Assembly (NCBI RefSeq): GCF_030296675.1
Contig: NZ_AP027736.1
Span: 1,178,001 to 1,242,000 of the forward strand
DNA from: Demequina sediminis
Lineage (GTDB): Bacteria; Actinomycetota; Actinomycetes; Actinomycetales; Demequinaceae
Direction: 5' to 3'
DNA: 64,000 bases
Part shown: piece after piece, positions 18,964 through 28,779 of the stretch
Position numbering within the stretch: position 1 is the first letter of the stretch
Layout: each line of letters opens with the position of its first letter
Notes under the pieces: model-generated
Told to the model about the DNA's origin: nothing
Seen by the model: the letters and a program-made list of their open reading frames with translations, nothing else
Databases searched by the model: none
Translations under genes and position numbers: made by a program

Positions 18964-21900
18964 TCAGGCCTTACGCACCTCGACCGCGAGCTCTCCCTCG
19001 GTCACGGCGACCGACACCGCGAGCACCTCGCGCGCGATGAGCTCCCGGTGCGCCTCGACCGCCGCAACGCGCTCGGCGGGCACGGTGACCGCCAAGTCGA
19101 TGCGGTCGGACACGTTGAGGCCCGCGTGCTTGCGCTCGTCCTGGATCGAGCGGATGAGGTCGCGCGCGAATCCCTCGGCCTCGAGCTCGGGCGTGATGTC
19201 GGTGTGGAGCAGCACGAAGCCGCCGCCTGCGAGCACCGACGCGGCAGGGGCATCGTCCCCCTCCCCGCCGATGACCGTCGCGAGCTCGTACTCCCCCTCG
19301 ACCAGGGCGATCCCGCCCGACACGACCTCGCCGGAGGCGGACTCGGTCCAGTCGCCGGTCTTGGACCCGCGGATCGCGGCCTGGACGTCCTTGCCGATGC
19401 GCGGGCCGGCGGCGCGCGCGTTGACGGTGAGGCGGCGCTCGACCGGGTTGGCGCGCGTGAACGCCTCCTCCGTGACCAGCACGACCATCTTGACGTTCAG
19501 CTCCGACGCGATGAGCGACACGTAGGGCCGCAGCGCCTCCGGGTCCGCGACCGCGACCTCAAGCGCCATGAGCGGCTGACGCACGCGGATCTGGCGCGCC
19601 TTGCGCAGCGCGTGGGCCGCAGACACGACCTCGCGCACGCGATCCATGACGGCGCCCAGCGAGTCGTCGGCCCAGGCGGCACGCTCGACCGGGTAGTCGG
19701 TGAGGTGAACGGACCGCTCGCCAGTGAGCCCGCGGTAGATCTCCTCGGTGACCAGCGGCAGCAGCGGCGCGGACAGGCGCGACAGCGTCACCAGCACCGT
19801 ATAGAGCGTGTCGAACGCGTCCGCGTCCTCGCCCCAGAAGCGGTCGCGCTGCGTGCGCACGTACCAGTTCGTGAGCAGGTCCATGAAGGAGCGCAGGGAC
19901 TCGGACGCGCCGGGCACGTCGAACTCCTCCATCTGCGCCGTGACGTCGCGCACAAGCTCCGCGGTCTTGGCCAGCACGTACCTGTCCATCACGGGCAGGG
20001 ACGCGACCCTGGCATCGTCCACCTCGCGACCCAGCACTCCCTCTCCCCGCGGGCGGCGCCCGCGTAGAGCGTGAAGAAGTAGTAGGTCGACCACAGCGGG
20101 AGCAGCACCTGGCGGACGCCCTCGCGGATGCCCTCCTCCGTCACGATGAGGTTGCCGCCGCGCAGGATGGGCGAGCTCATGAGGAACCAGCGCATCGCGT
20201 CGGAGCCGTCGCGGTGGAACACCTCGTTGACGTCCGGGTAGTTCTGCAGCGACTTGGACATCTTGCGGCCGTCCGAGCCCAGCACGATGCCGTGCGAGAC
20301 GCACGTCTTGAACGCGGGGCGGTCAAACAACGCGGTGGCGAGCACGTGCATGACGTAGAACCAGCCGCGGGTCTGCCCGATGTACTCCACGATGAAGTCG
20401 GCCGGGTGGTGCCCGTCGAACCACTCGTGGTTCTCGAACGGGTAGTGGACCTGCGCGAACGGCATCGAGCCCGAGTCGAACCACACGTCGAACACGTCCG
20501 CGATGCGGCGCATGGTCGAGCGCCCGGACGGGTCGTCGGGGTTGGGGCGCGTGAGCTCGTCGATGAAGGGACGATGCAGGTTGGGCTCTCCCTTGGCGTC
20601 GCGCGGGAGGCGGCCGAAGTCGCGCTCGAGCTCCTCGAGCGAGCCGTAGACGTCCGTCCTGGGGAACGCGGGATCGTCCGAGACCCACACGGGGATGGGC
20701 GTGCCGAAGTACCTGTTGCGCGAGATCGACCAGTCGCGCGCGCCCTCGAGCCACTTGCCGAACTGGCCGTGCTTGATGTGCTCGGGCACCCACGTGATGC
20801 CCTCGTTGAGCTCGACCATGCGGTCGCGGAACTCGCTCACGCGCACGAACCACGAGCCCACCGCGCGGTAGATGAGCGGGTTGCGGCAGCGCCAGCAGTG
20901 GGGGTAGCTGTGGTCGTAGGTCTCGTGGCGCAGGACGATTCCCGCCTCCTTGAGGTCCGCGATCACCTTGGGGTTGGCGTCGAAGACCTGCAGTCCCTCG
21001 TATTGGGGGAACTCGGCGGTGAAGCGGCCCTTCGCGTCGATCGGGATGACCGGCTCGATGCCCACCTCCTGGCACACCGCCATGTCGTCCTCACCGAAGG
21101 CGGGCGCGAGGTGCACGATTCCCGTGCCGTCCTCGGTCGACACGAACGCTGCAGCGATCACCTGGTGCACGTTGGCGTTCTCGGCAAAGTTCGCGAAGGG
21201 TGCCGTGTAGCGCATCCCCGCGAGGTCCGAGCCCAGCAGGGTTCCGACGATGCGCGCGTGGTCGGGTCCGGGCGTCTCGCCCTCGGGCGCCAGCGGGCCG
21301 AGCTCGCGCGCATACGCCGCGACGCGAGCCTTCGCGAGCACGATTCTGCGGCCCACGAACGCGGAGCCCTCCGCGGGCTCGACCACCACGTACTCGATGT
21401 CGGGGCCCACGGCCGCGGCCAGGTTCGACGGCAGGGTCCACGGCGTGGTGGTCCACACCACCAGCTCGGCGTTCTCGAGGTCGCCCTCGCCGCCGATCAG
21501 CGGGAACGCGACCGTGAGCGCGGGGTCCTGGCGCATCGCGTAGACGTCGTCGTCCATGCGCAGCTCGTGGTTCGACAGCGGGGTCTCGTCGCGCCAGCAA
21601 TACGGCAGCACGCGGAAGCCCTCGTACGCGAGGCCCTTGTCGTACAGCGACTTGAAGGCCCAGATCACGGACTCCATGAACGTCACGTCGAGCGTCTTGT
21701 AGTCGTTCTCGAAGTCCACCCAGCGGGCCTGGCGCGTGACGTACGCCTCCCACTCCTTGGTGTACTTCAGCACCGAGCTCTCGCACGCCTCGTTGAAGGC
21801 CGCGATGCCCATCTCCTCGATCTGCGACTTGTCGGTGATGCCCAGCACGCGCTCCGCCTCGAGTTCCGCGGGAAGCCCGTGCGTGTCCCAGCCGAACCTG

Positions 21901-22199
21901 CGCTCGACGCGCTTGCCGCGCATCGTCTCGAAGCGAGGCACCACGTCCTTGGCGTAGCCCGTGAGGAGGTGGCCGTAGTGCGGCAGGCCGTTGGCGAACG
22001 GCGGGCCGTCGTAGAACACGAACTCGTTGTTGCCGTCCGCGGTCTGGGCGGGGCGCTGATCGATCGACGCCTGGAACGTGCCGTCCGCCTCCCAGTACGC
22101 GAGCACGTCGGTTTCGATCGAGGGGAAGTGCGGCGAGGGAGGGACCTCGGCGTGGGTGTCAACGTCGGAGGTGCGGTGCAGCGGGTATCGGGCGGTCAT
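18964..22199 (-). CDS. ileS: Isoleucyl-tRNA synthetase (apparent frameshift)
   Basis: Class Ia synthetase of about 1,078 residues. Visible are the HIGH-type motif PHYGH (73-77), the editing domain, [15 protein letters not shown] near 645, and the anticodon-binding and C-terminal domains. The frame breaks near 20039-20048, between [16 protein letters not shown] and [25 protein letters not shown]; adding one base restores it. As an essential gene it is probably intact in the organism. Start ATG 22199 is preceded by GAGGAC, which the upstream T-box leader can sequester. One GGGACGATGCC copy lies inside (19249-19259). Confidence 0.95.
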
Positions 22200-22204
22200 G
22201 CGGT

Positions 22205-22425
22205 CCTCGTGGCTGTCGATGCGGGCGGCGGGGCTGCGAGGACGCCCCGTCCGCAAGGACGATGCGCGGTACCACCCCGCTTGCCGCGGTCACCCTCGCG
22301 GGTGGACGGCCACTCAAGGACGCTGTGACGGGCTGCCCGTGCGGTTCTACTGAGGCTCGCGCCCGTTCTTCCGCAAGCTCGCCGGTGATGGCCGGGTCGA
22401 TGCTGGTGTGGTCAGTGTACGCGAA
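22205..22425 (-). ncRNA. T-box riboswitch controlling ileS, isoleucine specifier
   Basis: On the minus strand the leader contains the hallmark T-box sequence GGGGTGGTACCGCG (22265-22278), which pairs with the CCA end of uncharged tRNA. An ATC (Ile codon, 22387-22389) sits in a GGCCATCACC loop within the upstream stem region, suitable as specifier. No terminator with a T-run follows. Instead GTCCTCG just after the T-box complements CGAGGAC, which includes the ribosome binding site. This is the layout of actinobacterial translational T-boxes: uncharged tRNA-Ile frees the site and raises ileS translation. The exact 5' end is estimated. Confidence 0.88.
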
Positions 22426-22465
22426 GGGCCGGAAGCAATCCCAGCCCCGCGCGGTTGTTCACCAC

Positions 22466-23383
22466 ATGGCGGAGCAGCCGGACAAGCTCGAGATCCTCGA
22501 CGTGCTGTGGGCGTCGGAGGCGGATGGCACGCGCCTCCCGGTCTTCAGGGACGATGCCGCGGGTCGCCTGCGCGCGTCAGAGCAGCATCGTGCCGCGGCC
22601 CTGGTGGACGCGCTGCCCACGCGCGGAGGGGCGCGCGGCGGGGTGCGCGGCGGGGTGCTGGACGAGGCCGCGGTGGACGACGCCTTCCTGGCGGTGCACC
22701 TCGAGCTCGCGCGGCTCAGCGAGTTCGTTCACGTGCCCCAGCGCATGGCGCAGTCGCTGCGCCCGGTGGTCGAGAGGCTGCGCGAGAGCGCCGAGGGGCC
22801 CGTGCGGGTGGTCGATCTGGGCTGCGGGATCGGCTACGACACGCGCATCCTCGCGGCGACGGGCGCGCTCGGACCCGGCGTCGAGTACGTGGGGCTCGAC
22901 TTCAACGCGCTGCTCGTGGACGCCGCGCGGCGCCTCGCGCACCTCGAGGACATCGACGTGCGCTTCCTCGTGGGCGACGCGCTCGACCCCGAGCTATCGA
23001 TGGAGGACCCCGACCGCACGCTGGTGGTGTCCTCGGGGGTGCTTCACCATCTGGGGCGCGACAACCTCGCCCCCTTCTTCGCGCAGACCGCCCGCTCGGG
23101 TGTGGCCGCGTTCGCTCACTTCGATGTGGATCCGGGGCCGTGGGCCAACGTGGGCGCCTGGGTGCTCCACCAGACCCGCATGCGTGAGCCGATTTCGAGG
23201 CACGACGGCTCGATGTCGATGCGCAGGGCATTCACCGCGAAGGAATTGCTCGCCCACGCGTCGCTCGGCGTGGGCGCGGCGTACGACCTCCGCTGCGACG
23301 AGGTCACCAACCTGTACCCGCGCCCCGAGCAGATCGTGCGGCCCATCATCGGGCTGCGGAGGGACCTGGGAGACGTGCCGTGA
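22466..23383 (+). CDS. Class I SAM-dependent methyltransferase
   Basis: 305 residues from ATG 22466. SAM-binding motif I is VRVVDLGCGIGYDTRIL, followed by YVGLDFNALLVDAARRL and VRFLVGDALDPELS. The N-terminal 110 residues are helical and unlike common methyltransferases, with a Gly/Arg-rich insertion (TRGGARGGVRGGV). The substrate is unknown. The stop overlaps the GTG of the next membrane-protein gene (GTGA), so the two are co-translated. The gene starts within the likely ileS promoter region on the other strand. One GGGACGATGCC copy lies near its start (22548-22558). Confidence 0.8.
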   Translation: MAEQPDKLEILDVLWASEADGTRLPVFRDDAAGRLRASEQHRAAALVDALPTRGGARGGVRGGVLDEAAVDDAFLAVHLELARLSEFVHVPQRMAQSLRPVVERLRESAEGPVRVVDLGCGIGYDTRILAATGALGPGVEYVGLDFNALLVDAARRLAHLEDIDVRFLVGDALDPELSMEDPDRTLVVSSGVLHHLGRDNLAPFFAQTARSGVAAFAHFDVDPGPWANVGAWVLHQTRMREPISRHDGSMSMRRAFTAKELLAHASLGVGAAYDLRCDEVTNLYPRPEQIVRPIIGLRRDLGDVP

Positions 23384-23961
23384 GAGAGATCATCGACGCC
23401 TTCGCGTGGACGGACGTCCTGGGTCTCGCGCTGCTCGCGATCGTGGTGCTCCAGCACGCGGGCACCGCCGGCATCCGCGCGTGCATGGGGCGCGACGGTC
23501 GCACGCGCCACCGCGCGATCGAGATCCAGGGCGCGCTGCGGGGCACCCTTGCGCTCGCGGTGTTGCTCACGCCCGTCGCGATCGTGTGGGCGCTCGACGC
23601 GTTCTCCTCGCCCGAGCGCTTCGCACTGTACATGCGCGCCAACGAGGCCATGCTCACGCTGTGGATCCCGATCACGGTGATCGCGCTCGTGAGCTTCCTG
23701 GTCGCACGCGTGTCGCCGTGGCAGGTGCGATCCAACGTGAACTCGATGGTGTTCAGCGTGCTCGAGCTCGCCCGGCCGGCCGTCGCGCTGGCCGGCATGG
23801 CGCTCGGAGTCCTCGCCACGCGCGACCTTCGCGTCGCGATCGTCGCCACGTTTGCCGTGCTCATGGGCATGCTCGTCTACCCACTCACGCGACGGTGGTG
23901 GTACGACCGCCCGGTGACGCTCGAGGACCTGGGCCCGGCCCCCGCATCGGCCCCTCAGTAG
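23380..23961 (+). CDS. Membrane protein, unknown function
   Basis: 193 residues with about five membrane segments (VLGLALLAIVVLQHAG, TLALAVLLTPVAIVWAL, LWIPITVIALVSFLVA, ARPAVALAGMALGVLAT, VAIVATFAVLMGMLVYPLT). Its GTG start overlaps the stop of the preceding methyltransferase gene, so the methyltransferase may act with it at the membrane. I recognise no family. Confidence 0.65.
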   Translation: MREIIDAFAWTDVLGLALLAIVVLQHAGTAGIRACMGRDGRTRHRAIEIQGALRGTLALAVLLTPVAIVWALDAFSSPERFALYMRANEAMLTLWIPITVIALVSFLVARVSPWQVRSNVNSMVFSVLELARPAVALAGMALGVLATRDLRVAIVATFAVLMGMLVYPLTRRWWYDRPVTLEDLGPAPASAPQ

Positions 23962-24025
23962 GCCCCGCGCATCGGACCTTTCGGGCGGACACTGAAGGTG
24001 CAGTCCCCGATGAAAGGAGCCGATC

Positions 24026-24400
24026 ATGCTCGGCGACAGCACTGCAATGGCCTGCTTCTCGACCAACGACATCGAGAAGGCCAAGGAGTTCTACGGAGGG
24101 ACGCTCGGCATCGCGGTCTCGATGGAGGAGGACGACAGCCTGGTCCTCGACTTCGCCGGCGACACCCACGTGCTGGTGTACCTCAAGGAGGATCACGTTC
24201 CCGCGTCACACACCGTCCTGCTGCTCTCCGTGGCGGACGTCGAGGCGGAGGCCGCGGACCTGAAGGCACGCGGCATCACGCTCGCGGACCTGCCGTACAC
24301 GGACGCGGACGGCATCGCGCGCGACGAGTCCATGCCACCGACGGCGTGGTTCCAAGACCCCGCTGGTAACTGGGTGGCGGTGGGCCAGCTGCCGTCCTGA
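24026..24400 (+). CDS. VOC-superfamily (glyoxalase/bleomycin-resistance fold) protein
   Basis: 124 residues with the paired beta-alpha-beta-beta-beta modules of the VOC fold: MACFSTNDIEKAKEFYGGTLGI at the start, LLLSVADVEAEAADLKARGI in the middle, AWFQDPAGNWVAV at the end. The ribosome binding site AAAGGAG lies 7 bases before ATG 24026. The metal-ligand pattern is incomplete, so no enzyme activity is assigned. Monocistronic. Confidence 0.85.
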   Translation: MLGDSTAMACFSTNDIEKAKEFYGGTLGIAVSMEEDDSLVLDFAGDTHVLVYLKEDHVPASHTVLLLSVADVEAEAADLKARGITLADLPYTDADGIARDESMPPTAWFQDPAGNWVAVGQLPS

Positions 24401-24472
24401 CCCGACCGTCTCGCCCGTCGCGGCGAGGTCCGACGAGCCCTCGACACGCAGGTGGTTTCCCGGATGTCAACT

Positions 24473-24502
24473 TTTACAACCGTGGGCAGGCGTGCCTAAC
24501 CT
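24473..24502 (+). promoter_or_regulatory. Predicted promoter giving a near-leaderless transcript
   Basis: TTTACA (24473-24478), an 18-bp spacer and TAACCT (24497-24502) resemble sigma-70-type elements. The expected start site falls within about 3 bases of ATG 24512, and no separate ribosome binding site exists. Leaderless mRNAs are common in actinobacteria. Confidence 0.5.
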
Positions 24503-24511
24503 GTCTAGGTC

Positions 24512-25714
24512 ATGAATGCCCGCCACCGTATCGTCGCGCTCGCGTGCGCCCTGCCGCTCGCGCTCGCGCTCGCAGCATGCTCGTCGAGCGCGGACTCCGA
24601 GCCCACCCCGAGCGCCGAGCGCATCGTCAGCGGATCGACGCCCACGGCGTCGGCGACGCCCGCTCCCACCCCCACCGCGATCGGCGGAGCGGCGACAGCG
24701 AGCGTCGTGGACCAGCGCGTCGTCACGACCAACCTCGAGGCGCCGTGGGACATCGAGGTGGTTGCGGACGGTTCGCTGCTCGTGACCGAGCGCGATACCG
24801 CGATCATCAAGCGCGTGCGGGCCGGCTTCGCGACGTCGCTCAACGGCCCGGGCGCCGATTCCTTGCGCTCGATGGTGAACGCAGGCGGCGAGGGCGGGCT
24901 GCTCGGCATCGCCGTGCTCCCCGGAGAGCCCTCGTACCTCTACGCCTACGTCACGCGCGAGTCGGACAACGCGGTCGTGCGCATGGAGCTCCACGATGAC
25001 CTGCTGGGCCTGCCCACGGTGATCGTGGAGGGAATCCCCGCCGCGTCGAATCACAACGGCGGACGCATCGCGTTCGGGCCCGACGGCTACCTCTACGTGG
25101 CGACGGGCGACGCGGGGCGCACCGAGAGCGCGCCCGACACCTCCTCGCGCGCCGGCAAGATCCTGCGAGTCGTCGCGGACGGCGGCGAGAATGACGGCGC
25201 CGCGGCTCCCGACAACCCCAGCGGCAACCGCGTGTGGACGTCAGGGCACCGCAACGTCCAGGGACTCGCATGGGTCGCCGATGGGCGCATGTACGCGAGC
25301 GAGTTCGGTCAGGACACGTGGGACGAGCTCAACCTGATCGCGGCCGGGGCGAACTACGGATGGCCATCGAGCGAGGGCATGGAGGGCGCTGGAGCGGGGG
25401 CCGCGCCCGGCGCGACGGTCGATGGCCTCACGTACCCCGTCACGACCTGGGCGACGGACGATGCGTCGCCGTCGGGAATCGCCGCGACGCACGAGGCCGT
25501 GTACGTGGCCTCGTTGAGGGGCGAGAGGCTGTGGCGCGTGCCGTTGACCGCCGACGGCACGGGAGAACCCCACGTGATCCTCGACGGGCTCGGCCGCCTG
25601 CGCGACGTGGCCGTGGCGCCGGATGGCAGCCTCTACGTGCTCACCAACAACACCGACGGCCGCGGCACGCCCGGCGAGGGTGACGACCAGATCATCCGCA
25701 TCACGGTCGAGTAG
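24512..25714 (+). CDS. PQQ-dependent sugar dehydrogenase-like lipoprotein
   Basis: 400 residues. A lipoprotein signal peptide with lipobox LALAAC is followed by a Ser/Pro/Thr linker (SGSTPTASATPAPTPT) and a six-bladed glucose/sorbosone dehydrogenase propeller. Propeller motifs: NLEAPWDIEVVADGSLLVTER, GGEGGLLGIAV, NHNGGRIAFGPDGYLYVATGD, GHRNVQGLAW and ANYGWP. It should be exported and anchored to the outer face of the membrane, oxidising sugars if PQQ is available; no PQQ synthesis genes are in the window. Monocistronic. Confidence 0.9.
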   Translation: MNARHRIVALACALPLALALAACSSSADSEPTPSAERIVSGSTPTASATPAPTPTAIGGAATASVVDQRVVTTNLEAPWDIEVVADGSLLVTERDTAIIKRVRAGFATSLNGPGADSLRSMVNAGGEGGLLGIAVLPGEPSYLYAYVTRESDNAVVRMELHDDLLGLPTVIVEGIPAASNHNGGRIAFGPDGYLYVATGDAGRTESAPDTSSRAGKILRVVADGGENDGAAAPDNPSGNRVWTSGHRNVQGLAWVADGRMYASEFGQDTWDELNLIAAGANYGWPSSEGMEGAGAGAAPGATVDGLTYPVTTWATDDASPSGIAATHEAVYVASLRGERLWRVPLTADGTGEPHVILDGLGRLRDVAVAPDGSLYVLTNNTDGRGTPGEGDDQIIRITVE

Positions 25715-25751
25715 GTCTCGGCGGTCTCGGGCCGGTCGCTGCGGTCGCCCG

Positions 25752-25791
25752 CCGCGGGTCACCCTCCGCGGGTCACCCTCCGCGGGTCACC
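25752..25791. repeat. 14-bp tandem repeat at the end of the Lrp gene
   Basis: CCGCGGGTCACCCT repeated at 25752, 25766 and, partly, 25780. The last unit contains the stop codon of the minus-strand Lrp gene. It lies between that gene and the convergent sugar-dehydrogenase gene. Confidence 0.85.
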
Positions 25792-26203
25792 GCAGCGCGA
25801 TCGAGGTCTGGGTCTGCAGCGCTCCCCCGTCGCGCTTGAGCGACCTCAGGAGCCGGTCAAGCCCCGCCATGTCCGGCACGCGGACGTGCAGGTGATAGTC
25901 GTAGGGCCCGGTCACGTGGGCCGCGTCGAGCACGGATCGCCGCGCCCGCGCCCACGCGAGGAACTCGTCGGAGTCCCGTCCGGGCGCGAGCCGCACGTCG
26001 ACGAACGCCTCGACGCCGTCGGGCGTGGCCACGTCGTCGGCGAGGAGCGCGTGATAGCCGACGATCACGCCAGCGGCTTCGAGCCGCGCGACGCGGGCGG
26101 CGACCGCATTCGCGCTGAGGCCCACCTCGCGACCGATCCCGCTGTGCGGCGCCCTGCCATTCTGCACAAGAATGTCGAGAATTCTACTGTCCGTGGCGTC
26201 CAC
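25787..26203 (-). CDS. Lrp/AsnC-family transcriptional regulator
   Basis: 138 residues: a winged-helix DNA-binding domain (DSRILDILVQNGRAPHSGIGREVGLSANAVAARVARLEAAGVIVGY) followed by an RAM ligand-binding domain (VDVRLAPGRDS, DYHLHVRVPDMAGLDRLL). GTG start at 26203. Divergent from a LysE-type exporter 69 bases away. The pair resembles amino-acid sensor/exporter modules such as LrpC-LysE, so it probably activates export of an amino acid it senses. Confidence 0.92.
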   Translation of the reverse strand: MDATDSRILDILVQNGRAPHSGIGREVGLSANAVAARVARLEAAGVIVGYHALLADDVATPDGVEAFVDVRLAPGRDSDEFLAWARARRSVLDAAHVTGPYDYHLHVRVPDMAGLDRLLRSLKRDGGALQTQTSIALR

Positions 26204-26272
26204 ACCGCGATGTTAGCCCCAGTCACTGCGATTGTCTCCGCCGTGCGTGCGGGCGGCCGGGAGACTGCGCGA

Positions 26273-26908
26273 GTGAGTCTCGGAATCGCATTCGTGAGCG
26301 GGATCGTCGCAGGCCTGGCGATCGCGCTGCCCCTGGGTGCGATCGGCGTGCTGCTGGTCACCGAGGGCATGGACCGCGGTGTGAGGCGGGGCCTGCCCGC
26401 GGCACTAGGCGTCGCGACGGTGGATGCCCTGTACTGCACCGCGGCGATCATCGCGGGGAGCGTGGTCGCGCCCGTGACGGCCCAGCTGGGTGAATGGCCG
26501 CGCCTCGTCGGAGGGGCGGCGCTGGTGGTCCTGGCGATCGTGGGAGTGCGGCGCGCGGTGGTGTCCGACCCGGACACGGCGGCGGGAGCATCCGCCGGGG
26601 GTGGCGGCCCGACACGGAGGTTCGGGCTGTTCTTCGCCCTCACCCTCCTCAACCCGGCGACGGTCATCTACTTCGCCGCGTTGGTCTCGGGACTCACGGC
26701 GCTGCGGTCGTCGCCCGGCACGGCAGGCATGTTCGTCGCGGGAGTGGCCGCGGCATCGTTCGCGTGGCAGGCCGCATTGGTAGCCGTGGGGAGCGCCGTG
26801 CGCGCTCGCGTGAGTGGCCGCGCACGCCGGGTGACGGCCCTCGCGGGCAATGCGGTGGTGGGGGTGCTTGGCGTGGGGCTGGTCGTGGTCGCACTGGGCG
26901 CGGGCTGA
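26273..26908 (+). CDS. LysE/RhtB-family amino-acid exporter
   Basis: 211 residues and about six membrane segments. The N terminus SLGIAFVSGIVAGLAIALPLGAIGVLLV carries the family's P-x-G element, and LLNPATVIYFAALVSGL is the conserved second-half motif. I prefer GTG 26273, which has GGGAGA upstream and matches family length. An ATG at 26210 is also in frame but would leave only 6 bases to the divergent Lrp start. Substrate unknown. Confidence 0.85.
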   Translation: MSLGIAFVSGIVAGLAIALPLGAIGVLLVTEGMDRGVRRGLPAALGVATVDALYCTAAIIAGSVVAPVTAQLGEWPRLVGGAALVVLAIVGVRRAVVSDPDTAAGASAGGGGPTRRFGLFFALTLLNPATVIYFAALVSGLTALRSSPGTAGMFVAGVAAASFAWQAALVAVGSAVRARVSGRARRVTALAGNAVVGVLGVGLVVVALGAG

Positions 26909-27095
26909 GCAAGTGGGGATTGAGGGAAAGCAGGACGATGTCTTTGCCCTGATAGAAGGCCGATGCGAGGCTGAGGTGGATGAAGCCCTCCTCGTCGAGC
27001 GTGCGGCCCAGCGTGGAGACGGTGTACGGCTCCTCGGCGTCGGGATCCCAGGCCTCCGCCGTGGCGAGACGGTAGAGAGTCGGCAACTCGATCAC
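26904..27095 (-). pseudogene. Truncated DUF952-like gene
   Basis: From GTG 27095 the frame reads LYRLATAEAWDPD, TLDEEGFIHLSLASAF and QGKDIVLLSLNPHLLS. This matches the first two thirds of DUF952 proteins (W in the first helix, GFIH motif). It then runs into the convergent LysE stop region and continues as Pro/Arg-rich non-conserved sequence to 26694. The C-terminal strand with the family's LYGPL motif is missing. Probably a decayed gene cut by the LysE neighbour. Nothing else is visible between 26909 and 27230. Confidence 0.6.
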
Positions 27096-27230
27096 TCGGC
27101 GATCGTGGTCTGGCATCGCGGAGGACGCGCGGTGTGTCTCGCGCGCGCTTGCGCATTTCATGCACGAAGCGACACTGATGCTCACAGGGTCCGCGCGGTG
27201 GGCCGCGGGTGCGTGGGGCGCCGGGAAGCG

Positions 27231-28064
27231 CTAGTTGTCGGAGGCGACCAGGCGAGCACGCGGGTGCAGCACCTCGATGCCCACACCGGGCGACGAGGTG
27301 TCGATCACGGTGTCGAACGCGATCCACGCACCGCCCGCCACCCGATACTCGCCCGTCCACGTGGTCGTGAGTGACACGGTCGCCTCGTCGAGCGCTCGCC
27401 CGTAGGCGTGCGTGACCGTCGCGTGAGGGTGCGGGGCTCCGGGGTCCGAGGTGGTCGTGGTCTCGCCGTCGCCCCAGTGCCACGTGTAGTTCGCGGGGGT
27501 GGCGCGGATGTCGACCTCGGCGCCGAGAAGGACGGCGGAATGCAGTTGCGGGGAGTCGTCCGCCATCGCGATGGTCGGCACCGTGGCGTAGACCCGACCG
27601 TCGCCGGGCTGGAGCGCGATGCGGGACGGCTCGGGCCGGAGCTCGGTCCACTCTCGCTCGACGAGGGCCAGGAGATCCGCCTCGGAGGGGCAGGTGTAAG
27701 ACGTCACCGGCACCCACGGCCCCCAATTGCCGTCGGAATCCTGCTCGCGCATCCACAGCGGCAGGTTCGCCGTCATGCCAGCCGGACAAGTGAAACTAGT
27801 TGCAACTAGCGGTGAGCACGCCTCCACGTCACTCACGGGGGTTCCCGCTTCACACGCGGGCGCGCGCCAGAACTGCCTTGGAGGTCCGGTCACGGGCGCG
27901 GCGTCGGGATGGCCTCCACCATCCAACCACTCGCGGATGACGTCGATCCGCGCCGCACCGTCATCGACGCCCGCATCCACACCAATGCCTGGGCTCGGAT
28001 CTGGTGAAGCCGTCATCGCGAGTGCCAGGAATAGTGGCCCCACACCTCGGACGACGGCACTCAT
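27231..28064 (-). CDS. Exported protein with PKD-like domain
   Basis: 277 residues beginning with a possible signal peptide (VRGVGPLFLALAMTASPDP). Six cysteines fall in the first 150 residues (PACEAGTP, EACSPL, SFTCPAG, SYTCPSEAD), suggesting disulfides. A PKD-like beta-sandwich follows: NYTWHWGDGETTTT, HAYGRALDEATVSLTTTWTGEYRV. The start overlaps the stop of the DUF6318 lipoprotein gene (ATGA), so both probably act at the cell surface. Function unknown; similar protein pairs are common in Micrococcales. Confidence 0.75.
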   Translation of the reverse strand: MSAVVRGVGPLFLALAMTASPDPSPGIGVDAGVDDGAARIDVIREWLDGGGHPDAAPVTGPPRQFWRAPACEAGTPVSDVEACSPLVATSFTCPAGMTANLPLWMREQDSDGNWGPWVPVTSYTCPSEADLLALVEREWTELRPEPSRIALQPGDGRVYATVPTIAMADDSPQLHSAVLLGAEVDIRATPANYTWHWGDGETTTTSDPGAPHPHATVTHAYGRALDEATVSLTTTWTGEYRVAGGAWIAFDTVIDTSSPGVGIEVLHPRARLVASDN

Positions 28065-28708
28065 CGCTCAGTTGATTCCGTGTGAACACCGTCTACGAGC
28101 CACACTCCGCCTGGGCGGACCAAGGTGATGATGATCTCGGTACTCACGGCCGGATTGGCCACGGTACTTTGCCCATCCCGGTCAACTCGCAGAAGTTCAT
28201 CTACCGCGGCAGTAAGTTCAACAACCACTGCACCGTCTTCCGCAAGTGCCGCGCGGGTCAGGCTCTCATCGACGTGCACGGTACCGCCACGTGCCGTGGC
28301 TCCCTCTGCCCAGAGCGCTCTGAGATTGTCAGTCTGGCTGGCACAGTAGCCGCAGTTCTCAGTTGCAAGTCCGATCCACGCGTCAGCGCCTTCTCCCGAC
28401 CATATGGTCCCTAAGAGCTCCGCATAGAACTGCGCCGTCGCCATCGCCCCAAACAGGTCGTCGCGCGCGGCCTCCTCGGGCATGAGGGCGAGCAGCTCCT
28501 CGTCGGTGAGCGCGGTAGCCGAGGGCGACGGGCTGGGCGAGGACGTCTCGGTGGGTGAGGGCGCGACCGTGGGCGCCTCCGTCACGATGGGCGCGGGATC
28601 TCCCGTGCACCCCGCGAGGCCGCCCGCGCCGCCGATGGCGAGCAGGCAGGCGACAAGCACCGTCTTCGCGTCGGCGAATCGTGCCGCACCCCCAGGGACG
28701 AACCGCAT
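28061..28708 (-). CDS. DUF6318-type lipoprotein
   Basis: 215 residues with lipoprotein signal AIGGAGGLAGC, a Ser/Pro/Thr linker (PSPTETSSPSPSPSAT) and a domain with FGAMATAQFYAELLGTIWSGEGADAW, a C-x2-C pair (NCGYCASQ), and a C-terminal strand VWLVDGVHTE. This pattern fits actinobacterial DUF6318 lipoproteins, whose function is unknown. ATG 28708 is the first start before the signal peptide. First gene of a two-gene unit with the PKD-like protein. Confidence 0.75.
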   Translation of the reverse strand: MRFVPGGAARFADAKTVLVACLLAIGGAGGLAGCTGDPAPIVTEAPTVAPSPTETSSPSPSPSATALTDEELLALMPEEAARDDLFGAMATAQFYAELLGTIWSGEGADAWIGLATENCGYCASQTDNLRALWAEGATARGGTVHVDESLTRAALAEDGAVVVELTAAVDELLRVDRDGQSTVANPAVSTEIIITLVRPGGVWLVDGVHTESTER

Positions 28709-28779
28709 GAAACCGACAGTATCGGGCGAATCGCCCTGGCAGAAGGTCGAGCGGGAAACTTGTGGAGAAAGCCAGCGAC

